The position numbers and the translations under genes were made by a program. Positions 1 through 5,023 of a DNA stretch of 5,305 nucleotides are shown here, piece by piece. The stretch is from DAOVGU01 sp030637775 [NCBI: bacterium] (GTDB lineage: Bacteria > Ratteibacteria > UBA8468), in contig DAOWFY010000139.1 of assembly GCA_030637775.1 (NCBI GenBank), positions 1 through 5,305 of the forward strand, written 5' to 3'. Under the pieces are notes generated by a model. That model was not told the DNA's origin. It made no database searches and worked only from the letters and a program-made list of their open reading frames with translations. The stretch's first letter is position 1. The number at the start of each line of letters is the position of its first letter.

Positions 1-32
1 ACCCCCTATTAACTATGAATAATATTATATCC

Positions 33-1202
33 CTATGTGTAACCTTTGTCTATCAGTTCTACCAGACTCTTTTTAGAAGAAGTTGATTGGAAAGCGGAGA
101 GAAGAAAGAGAAGGAAAAAGATTGCGGCGAATGTTAAGAGAACCTTATCGAAAGGAATTCCTCCCTGAGACAGGAGACCACTTAAGATAATGGAGAAGGC
201 CACCCCAAGGCTGGCCCAGGAGAAGAGAAGGCCGAGAGCCGTTGGCCTTTCCTCCGAGGCCACCATATCTCCAAGCCAAGCAGCCGCCACAGTGAGAATT
301 GTTCCAAATTGCATCCCCAAAAGAAAGGAGCAAAGAAAAACACCCCAGATGTTTTTAAAGAGGAATAGAACCGCCAACCCTAAGGTCCCGGCTAAGAATG
401 CAAAAGTAAAGGTTATTGACCTGCCAATTCTATCGGAAATAAATCCTCCCAAAAGGCTAAAAATACCGGCAGAAAAATAGTAGAAGATTAAGGTTCTATT
501 CAGCATCCTCATCCCAAAATTATCCTTAACAAAGAAGTTCAAAAGGTTAAGGATTATTCCATAAGCAAAACCGGCAACAAAGAGGGAAAGGGAAATTAGC
601 TTCAGCGCTCTCATTAACTCAAAAATTCTTTTCAAATGCAGTTTGGGGTAAGAGATGTTTTCTTTAGCAATAAATAAAACGGCGAGACTCCCCAAAGCTG
701 TTGCTCCCGTGGCCAGATAAAAGAGCCCAGAATAGCCATAATTTAAAAGAGCCTGACCGAGGAGAAAGAAACCGGCAATTAAACCCAAATGAGTGAAGAG
801 CCGCAGTGTCCCAATAGCCGCCCCATATTTCTCAACTGGGGTAGTATTTAAAATATGGCTTTCGCTTCCTGTCCAGAAGAGAGCCGCTCCCATCCCCCAG
901 AGAAGACTGGCAAAAAGAAGAAAGGGGAAAAACATCGTGCAATAGCCCATAACTATTACAAACAAAGAATAGGTGATTGCCCCAAAGATAAGGGAAAAGT
1001 AGAGACCAAAAATAGATACTAGATAACCAACAAAGAAGCGCGTTATTCCCATCATTAAATAGACCAAAGTTAAAATCAGAGAAGTCTGCAGGAAGGAAAG
1101 ATTGCAGGTCTCTTTAAGGTAAGGGTTAAGATAGGGCTGTAGACTCCCTGCCCCAAGAAAGACAAAGAAAAAACTGAAAGAAAGAATCTTTAGACTTCTC
1201 AT
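33..1202 (-). CDS. Major facilitator superfamily (MFS) transporter, substrate unknown
   Basis: Predicted inner-membrane secondary transporter of 389 residues, the usual MFS size. The protein is almost wholly hydrophobic, with about 12 helices in two halves separated by a basic, more polar loop near residues 179-200. The second half carries a clear MFS loop motif, GGFISDRIGR (residues 252-261, between helices 8 and 9). The equivalent first-half loop, GYLVSIFGLYFS (59-70), keeps the glycines but lacks the usual Asp and Arg. The reading frame stays open upstream to 1364, but I chose the ATG at 1200-1202. The extra 54 residues would be polar and Cys-rich (WYCVCCYG) and would overlap the signal-peptide region of the divergent gene, whereas the chosen start runs straight into helix 1 (MRSLKILSFSFFFVFLGAG). 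No Shine-Dalgarno precedes this ATG. Neighbouring genes do not indicate a substrate; sugar, drug or metabolite transport are all possible. Family assignment is firm, specificity unknown. Confidence 0.88.
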   Translation of the reverse strand: MRSLKILSFSFFFVFLGAGSLQPYLNPYLKETCNLSFLQTSLILTLVYLMMGITRFFVGYLVSIFGLYFSLIFGAITYSLFVIVMGYCTMFFPFLLFASLLWGMGAALFWTGSESHILNTTPVEKYGAAIGTLRLFTHLGLIAGFFLLGQALLNYGYSGLFYLATGATALGSLAVLFIAKENISYPKLHLKRIFELMRALKLISLSLFVAGFAYGIILNLLNFFVKDNFGMRMLNRTLIFYYFSAGIFSLLGGFISDRIGRSITFTFAFLAGTLGLAVLFLFKNIWGVFLCSFLLGMQFGTILTVAAAWLGDMVASEERPTALGLLFSWASLGVAFSIILSGLLSQGGIPFDKVLLTFAAIFFLLFLLSAFQSTSSKKSLVELIDKGYT

Positions 1203-1238
1203 AAAAAATATGTTACCATAACAACAGACACAATACCA
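1203..1238. promoter_or_regulatory. Short divergent promoter region between the MFS gene and the bamD operon
   Basis: Only 36 bp separate the two divergent start codons, so both promoters must lie here or inside the neighbouring coding sequences. On the minus strand, TTGTGT (1233-1228) and TATTTT (1210-1205) form a sigma-70-like -35/-10 pair with a 17-bp spacer. Transcription from it would begin at about the MFS start codon, giving a leaderless mRNA. On the plus strand the best pair I find is poor: TAGACT (1191-1196) and TACCAT (1214-1219), 17 bp apart and 4 of 6 matches each, giving a leader of about 12 nt. Neither start codon has a Shine-Dalgarno. The boxes are inferred by eye and unproven. 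Confidence 0.35.
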
Positions 1239-2183
1239 ATGAGATACTGTAGATTTCTTTTGATAGCTCTGATAATTTCTGGGGGAATTGCTTTTCCAGA
1301 AAATCTCTTTAGTTACTGGATCTGGACACCCAAGACCGGCCGCTGGATTAATCCTAAGTATCACATCAAGGATACACCTCGCGAACAGTTTGAGTGGGCG
1401 GAGAGCTTTGCCAAGGACGGCGATTCAGACACGGCCATCAGAAAACATGAACAATTAATTAAGTGCTATCCCACCAGTTCCGATGCAGCTACCTCCCAGT
1501 ACCGGATTGGAGAGTTATATCTGGAGAAAGGCAAAGGTCTTCGAGCATTCTGGACCTTTCAAAAAGTGATCGAGAACTACCCGAGGACATCCCTCATTAA
1601 TGAAATTGTAGCTGAGGAATTTGAAATTGCCAATTCCTTTTTTGACCACAAAAGAAAAAGACTTATTAAGATTCCCATCACTACTTCGGTAAAAACGGCA
1701 GAACTATTTGAGAAGATTGTAGAAAATGAGCCCTTTGGCAAGTATGCCGCAGAGAGTCAGTACAAGAGCGGTTTATCCTATTTAAGAGAAAAGAATTCAG
1801 AAAAAGCAAAGGAGGCACTCCAGAAGGTCATTGACAACTACCCCAAAACTAAATGGGCGGAGGAGGCCTCATATCAGCTCATTCACCTTTCCCTTAAGAA
1901 GAGCCCAAAAATTGCTACTGATTTAACTTCGCTTGAGGAAACAATCGATAAATGCAAAGAGTTCAAGAGGACCTTTCCCGAGAGTAAAAAAGGAGAAGAA
2001 GCCGAGAGCATCATCGAGAATGCCCACCAGAAGGAGGCGGAAAAACTTTATCAAATTGGTCTCTTCTACGAAAAGCGAAGAGAAAGAAAAGCAACAATCA
2101 TCTATTATGAGAAAATTATAAGATTATATCCGCAAACAGAAGTTGCCAGAACAGCCGAAGAGCGGCTCAAGAAATTAAAATGA
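1239..2183 (+). CDS. bamD: BamD-like TPR protein (outer-membrane assembly factor)
   Basis: A 314-residue exported TPR protein of the BamD/YfiO type. BamD helps the BamA complex fold beta-barrel proteins into the outer membrane from the periplasmic side. Residues 5-18 form a hydrophobic signal sequence ending G-I-A, with possible signal peptidase I cleavage after A18. Next comes an aromatic segment, YWIWTPKTGRWINPK (26-40), then helical TPR-like pairs at about 47-80, 84-117, 123-165, 171-204, 206-248 and 264-300. Several end in the N/K/R-x-Y-P signature typical of this family (NYPRT, NYPKT, LYPQT). Unlike classical BamD there is no lipobox: the only Cys near the N-terminus is C4, ahead of the hydrophobic core. 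No other ATG, GTG or TTG lies upstream in frame before the stop at 1191-1193. It is the first gene of an operon with lptE and holA. It could instead be a related periplasmic TPR scaffold (CpoB/YbgF-like), but the length, repeat layout and lptE neighbour favour BamD. Confidence 0.8.
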   Translation: MRYCRFLLIALIISGGIAFPENLFSYWIWTPKTGRWINPKYHIKDTPREQFEWAESFAKDGDSDTAIRKHEQLIKCYPTSSDAATSQYRIGELYLEKGKGLRAFWTFQKVIENYPRTSLINEIVAEEFEIANSFFDHKRKRLIKIPITTSVKTAELFEKIVENEPFGKYAAESQYKSGLSYLREKNSEKAKEALQKVIDNYPKTKWAEEASYQLIHLSLKKSPKIATDLTSLEETIDKCKEFKRTFPESKKGEEAESIIENAHQKEAEKLYQIGLFYEKRRERKATIIYYEKIIRLYPQTEVARTAEERLKKLK

Positions 2184-2680
2184 AATTGAAAAAACTCTCT
2201 TTTGTTATCTTTCTGATATTGCTCTCTTCCTGTGGATATCGTATTGTTCGCTATCTTCCCCCTGATATCTCCTCAATCGCTATCCCCATCTTAAAAAATG
2301 ATACCTACCACCCAGGTATTGAGGTCCCCATCACCAACCGCATCATCATCGAATTTCTCCAGGATGGTTCCTTAAAGGTAAGAAAGGAGCGAGAAAGCGA
2401 TCTCCTTCTTTTGGGTAGAATTACCAAATATGGGCGAGATGTGATCGCATATGACTCCGAAGACACTGATGAACCAATTGCATTTAGCCTCTACATAAGA
2501 TTAAGGTTCATTCTTAAGGATTTACGAAATAACAAAGTTCTCTGGGATACCTCTGAGCTTTCTGGGACAACGAGCTACTACGTCACCGGTATCTACAGTA
2601 AGACCGAGGAAGAGGCACTAACGGACGCTACCGAAGATCTGGCCAGAAAGGTTGTAGAAAAGGTGGTAGAGTACTGGTGA
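2180..2680 (+). CDS. lptE: LptE-like LPS-assembly lipoprotein
   Basis: A 166-residue lipoprotein. LptE plugs the LptD barrel in the outer membrane and helps deliver lipopolysaccharide to the cell surface. The N-terminus is a typical lipoprotein signal: basic MKLKK, a hydrophobic core, then lipobox LSSC with Cys18 as the lipidation residue, followed by GYR as in many LptE proteins. The mature part reads as a small alpha/beta domain: a strand containing IAIPILKNDTYHPGIE (33-48), a helix ITNRIIIEFLQDG (51-63), a strand around LKVRKE, further strands at 74-135, and a C-terminal helix with TEEEALTDATEDLARKVVEKV (142-162). This strand-helix-strands-helix order and the PxxxNxTYxPGxE-like stretch match the LptE family. 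The start ATG overlaps the bamD stop (ATGA), and the stop overlaps the holA GTG. LptD is not in the window. Sequence divergence in this family is high, so the call rests on lipobox, pattern and the holA neighbour (lptE-holA adjacency also occurs in E. coli). Confidence 0.82.
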   Translation: MKLKKLSFVIFLILLSSCGYRIVRYLPPDISSIAIPILKNDTYHPGIEVPITNRIIIEFLQDGSLKVRKERESDLLLLGRITKYGRDVIAYDSEDTDEPIAFSLYIRLRFILKDLRNNKVLWDTSELSGTTSYYVTGIYSKTEEEALTDATEDLARKVVEKVVEYW

Positions 2681-3372
2681 CATATCCCCAATTATTACAT
2701 AACTTAGAGAGAGGAAGGATTGAACCATTTTACATCATCTGGGCCGAGGATGATTATTTAATAAAGGAGGCTCTGAAAAGGATAAAAGAGACTCTATCTG
2801 AAGGAAAAGAGGATATCTTCAATTACCATAATTTCTCAGGAAGAGAGACAGATAGCGCTGCCATCTTAAATATCGCGAAAACCTTGCCTTTTGCTACGGA
2901 AAGAAGATTTGTAGTTGTTGAGGAGGTAGAAAAACTGAAAATCTCGGAAAGAAAAAAACTTTTTTCTTATCTTACCAATCCTGTCTCTTCCACTACACTC
3001 TTCCTCTTTATAAAAGGAAAGCCAAGTGAACCTTTTTCTTCTACTCACCTAATCAGATTAAAAAAGGGGGATTTTGGTCAAATTGCCAAAAAAATAAAGC
3101 CTTTCGACCTCACTCTCTGGCTGGAGAAAAAGAACCTGCCAAAGGCCTTCGAGGCCTTAGACTCTCTTTTACTAAAGGAAAGGGAGTTCCCCAGAATTTT
3201 AGGAATGCTTACCTGGTGGTTGAGACAAAGGGCTAAATTAAAGGGAAGAATTGATGAAGAGCTTTTAGAGAAATTTAATTATCTCCGCACAATTGAACTT
3301 GCAATTAAAAGAGGAAAATTCTCCCCCCGACTTGGCCTTGAATTGCTTTTAATCAGGTTGGCAAAAGGGTAA
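2677..3372 (+). CDS. holA: DNA polymerase III delta subunit (clamp loader), unusually short
   Basis: Delta is the clamp-loader subunit that opens the beta sliding clamp. The 231-residue protein shows family landmarks: EPFYIIWAEDDYLIKEALKRI (16-36), matching the PVYLLYGEEEYLIxEAL start of delta; TLPFATERRFVVVEEVEKL (69-87), a very characteristic delta segment containing the clamp-binding loop; and SSTTLFLFIKGK (104-115) of the degenerate AAA+ core. The C-terminal collar domain is also recognisable: DLTLWLEKKNLPKAFEALDSLL (144-165), a segment around LGMLTWWLRQR (175-185), and a terminal IELAIKRGKFSPRLGLELLLIRL (206-228). Full delta proteins are about 320-345 residues (343 in E. coli). The missing part seems to lie near residues 125-145, where the domain II helical lid should be. 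The start is GTG, overlapping the lptE stop (GTGA), with AGGTGG at 2661-2666 as a plausible ribosome-binding site. The frame is open throughout, with no frameshift visible. Confidence 0.82.
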   Translation: MTYPQLLHNLERGRIEPFYIIWAEDDYLIKEALKRIKETLSEGKEDIFNYHNFSGRETDSAAILNIAKTLPFATERRFVVVEEVEKLKISERKKLFSYLTNPVSSTTLFLFIKGKPSEPFSSTHLIRLKKGDFGQIAKKIKPFDLTLWLEKKNLPKAFEALDSLLLKEREFPRILGMLTWWLRQRAKLKGRIDEELLEKFNYLRTIELAIKRGKFSPRLGLELLLIRLAKG

Positions 3373-3542
3373 TTGGCCAACTATCCTAACCACTCCAGGA
3401 TAACTAAAGAAAATACCTTAATGGCATTGATATATTCTTCAAGAGGGAGGATTTTAGATTCTTCTGTTCCTCCCCCCTTGAGGGGGAGGTATTGTAGGAG
3501 AGGGGGAAAGGAAATTCCTATAGTACTAAATTTAGAATGCAA
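3373..3542. other. Convergent intergenic region between holA and rpsT
   Basis: This 170-bp gap lies between two converging gene ends, so it should contain the 3' ends of both operons. It holds an 8-bp palindrome TTGGCCAA (3373-3380), a weak inverted repeat TATCCT/AGGATA (3382-3387 and 3397-3402, 9-nt loop) and the strong hairpin listed separately. None is followed by a T-run on either strand, so I cannot assign a standard intrinsic terminator. A TTG-initiated frame runs from 3373 into rpsT on the opposite strand, but it has no family resemblance and is not called as a gene. Confidence 0.6.
3469..3489. repeat. GC-rich perfect hairpin, possible dispersed palindromic repeat
   Basis: CCTCCCCC (3469-3476) and GGGGGAGG (3482-3489) are perfect inverted arms with a 5-nt loop, CTTGA. 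The flanks extend the resemblance: TTCCTCCCCC at the left echoes, in reverse complement, the GGGGGAAAGGAA at 3502-3513, and a weaker related stretch, TTCAAGAGGGAGGA, lies at 3438-3451. The element is much richer in C and G tracts than its surroundings. Similar CTCCCCCTTGAGGGGGAG-type palindromes are scattered as intergenic repeats in many bacterial genomes. A role as a bidirectional transcription stop or 3'-end stabiliser is possible, but neither strand shows a T-tract. Confidence 0.55.
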
Positions 3543-3809
3543 TTATGTAGAGACCTTACTCAATAATCTCGCTAACTGTCCTTTCTTGCGCGCTGCCCTA
3601 TTCTCAGGAATAAGACCTTTCTTTGCGGCTTTATCCAAAGAACTACAAGCAAGAGTATAGGCTTTTTTTGCCGCAGGAATATCCTTAAGAGAGATAAGTT
3701 TCTTGCACCTGTTTATAATGCTCTTTAAGAACAGCCGTCGAGATTTATTGAGAGCTCTTTTCTTCCCTTCCTTGCGGAGGGATTTAAGTGCTGCTTTTCG
3801 CCGCGCCAT
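3543..3809 (-). CDS. rpsT: 30S ribosomal protein S20
   Basis: An 88-residue, strongly basic protein, the normal length for S20, which binds 16S rRNA early in small-subunit assembly. It begins MARRKAALKSLRKEGKKRALN, matching the Lys/Arg-rich first helix. It contains the family signature SSLDKAAKKGLIPENRAARKK (56-76), close to the consensus S-x-L-D-K-A-A-K-K-G-x-I-x-x-N-x-A-A-R-K-K, and ends with LARLLSKV. The ATG at 3807-3809 has a good ribosome-binding site upstream and lies inside the last codons of cmk, giving a 26-nt overlap. It is the last gene of the pyrH-frr-cmk-rpsT cluster and converges on holA. A holA/rpsT neighbourhood is also seen in other bacteria, including Bacillus. Confidence 0.95.
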   Translation of the reverse strand: MARRKAALKSLRKEGKKRALNKSRRLFLKSIINRCKKLISLKDIPAAKKAYTLACSSLDKAAKKGLIPENRAARKKGQLARLLSKVST

Positions 3810-4464
3810 AGTTTTCTCTCCATTTTCTCAAAATTAAATCTACCTCTTTTTCAATCTTCATTTTTGTGCTATCGATAACAAAAGCATCTTCTGCTATTTT
3901 TAGAGGAGCAACCTTGCGACTTTTATCCTTTTTGTCCCTTGCTTGCAGTTGTTTCTCAATTACCTCTAAATCCGTATTTATTCCCTTTTCTTTTAATTCC
4001 AAAAATCTCCTCCTTGCCCGTTCCTTCAAGGAAGCATCCAAATAAACCTTCAGCTCTGCTTTGGGAAAAACAACCGTTCCAATATCCCGGCCTTCCATTA
4101 CCAGATTATTTCCCCTTGCCATTTTTCTCTGCTGTTTGACCATCTCGGCCCTGAACGAAGGAACCCGGGCAAGGTAAAAGCTATTTTCGGTGACGGATCC
4201 TTCCCTGATGCTCTCGGTTACCTCTTCGCCATCCACAAAGACCTTTAATTTTCCCATTCCTTCCTTTAGCAGAATCTCTGTTTGCCGGGAGAGAGAGGTA
4301 AGAGCGTTCTCATCCTTTAAATCTCCTTTCTCTTTCAGGGCTTTCCAGGTAAGGGCGCGATACATCGCTCCCGTATCAACATAAAGATAGCCTAACCCTT
4401 CAGCAACAAGTTTGGCTACCGTGCTTTTTCCAGAACCAGCCGGTCCATCAATGGCAATCACCAT
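3784..4464 (-). CDS. cmk: Cytidylate kinase (CMP/dCMP kinase)
   Basis: A cytoplasmic enzyme of 226 residues, normal for the family, that phosphorylates CMP and dCMP with ATP in pyrimidine nucleotide synthesis. It shows the P-loop GPAGSGKS (7-14) and DTGAMYRALTW (30-40), which contributes a CMP-contacting Arg (R36). It also has the NMP-binding insert around IREGSVTENSFYLARVPSFR (86-105), the diagnostic EGRDIGTVVFPKAELKVYLDAS (124-145), and a lid/C-terminal block with RDKKDKSRKVAPLKIAEDA (176-194) and VIDST (196-200). R126 and R183 match the conserved substrate-binding arginines. The ATG abuts the frr stop codon with no gap, and AAGG lies 4 nt upstream, so translation is probably coupled. The C-terminal codons overlap rpsT by 26 nt. 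In many bacteria cmk is followed by rpsA; here it is rpsT. Confidence 0.95.
   Translation of the reverse strand: MVIAIDGPAGSGKSTVAKLVAEGLGYLYVDTGAMYRALTWKALKEKGDLKDENALTSLSRQTEILLKEGMGKLKVFVDGEEVTESIREGSVTENSFYLARVPSFRAEMVKQQRKMARGNNLVMEGRDIGTVVFPKAELKVYLDASLKERARRRFLELKEKGINTDLEVIEKQLQARDKKDKSRKVAPLKIAEDAFVIDSTKMKIEKEVDLILRKWRENYGAAKSST
3816..3821 (-). promoter_or_regulatory. Ribosome-binding site of rpsT, inside cmk
   Basis: The minus strand reads GGAGAG, with the GGAG core 8 nt before the rpsT ATG. It is one of the clearest Shine-Dalgarno sequences in the window and supports the chosen S20 start even though it lies within the cmk coding sequence. Confidence 0.6.
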
Positions 4465-5022
4465 TCAACCTTCTAAGATTTCCTTTTCCTTCTTCTCTAC
4501 GGTCTTTTCGACCTTCTTAATGTACTCGTCGGTCAATTCCTGAATCTCTTTCAACCCTCGATAGAGGGCATCCTCGGAAATCTTTTTTTCCTTCTCTGAG
4601 GTTTTTAAAGAACTGTTTGCACAGTGCCTTTCCTCTCTGAAGGCAACCTTAGCCTCCTCTCCTAACTTTTTGGCAATCTTTGTGATTTCCCTTCTTCGCT
4701 CCTCAGACAGGGGAGGAACCGGCACCTTAATTTGATTCTTATCGGCAATGGGGGTTATTCCCAGGTTGCTGGTAAGTAAGGCCTCTTTGACTTTGTCGAT
4801 AAGCGTCTTATCCCAGGGAATGATAAGTAACAGTTGAGGAGAGGGGGTTGAAATTGTCGCAACCTGGTTAAGAGGAAGTTGGCTGCCATAACAATCCACC
4901 TTAATTCCTTCTAAAAGAGAGATGGAGGCCTTTCCCGCCCGTAGATTCCCGATGGTTTTGCTACTTGCCTCCAAGATCTTTCCCATACTCTTCTCTGTCT
5001 CCTGATAAATTTTCTTTTCCAT
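4465..5022 (-). CDS. frr: Ribosome recycling factor
   Basis: RRF splits post-termination ribosomes together with EF-G. The protein is 185 residues, the usual length, with the family's tRNA-like two-domain plan. Helix 1 is followed by LRAGKASISLLEGIKVDCYGS (27-47). Domain II contains PLNQVATIS, LLLIIPWDKTLI (64-75) and LGITPIADKNQIKVPVPPLSEERR (87-110). The long C-terminal helices include KISEDALYRGLKEIQELTDEYI (147-168) and KKEKEIL. R110, R129 and R132 match conserved arginines and even share E. coli numbering. The usual RRDAND segment, however, reads RHCANS (132-137). The ATG lies one base after the pyrH stop, and a weak GTGAG inside the end of pyrH may serve as ribosome-binding site, so the two are likely cotranslated. 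pyrH-frr is one of the most conserved bacterial gene pairs. Confidence 0.95.
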   Translation of the reverse strand: MEKKIYQETEKSMGKILEASSKTIGNLRAGKASISLLEGIKVDCYGSQLPLNQVATISTPSPQLLLIIPWDKTLIDKVKEALLTSNLGITPIADKNQIKVPVPPLSEERRREITKIAKKLGEEAKVAFREERHCANSSLKTSEKEKKISEDALYRGLKEIQELTDEYIKKVEKTVEKKEKEILEG

Positions 5023-5023
5023 C

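Noticed and set aside
19-28. ATAATATTAT palindrome near the left edge
   Set aside because: A short AT-only palindrome in AT-rich spacer is expected by chance. The 32 bases before the MFS stop show nothing else I can support.
190-480. Plus-strand open frame opposite the MFS gene
   Set aside because: It is an antisense shadow of the transporter's coding strand, with low-complexity basic/proline composition and no recognisable domain.
1203-1364. A 54-residue N-terminal extension of the MFS protein
   Set aside because: The added residues are polar and Cys-rich, do not resemble an MFS N-terminus, and overlap the 5' coding region of the divergent bamD gene.
3382-3402. Inverted repeat TATCCT/AGGATA as an intrinsic terminator for holA
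   Set aside because: The stem is only 6 bp and AT-rich, has a 9-nt loop, and no T-run follows it.
3373-3660. A plus-strand open frame starting TTG directly after holA
   Set aside because: It runs across the hairpin (giving PPPLRGR) and into the antisense strand of rpsT. It has no family resemblance, no ribosome-binding site and a non-ATG start.
3939-4384. Plus-strand open frames opposite cmk
   Set aside because: They lie antisense to well-conserved cmk codons and show no family features.
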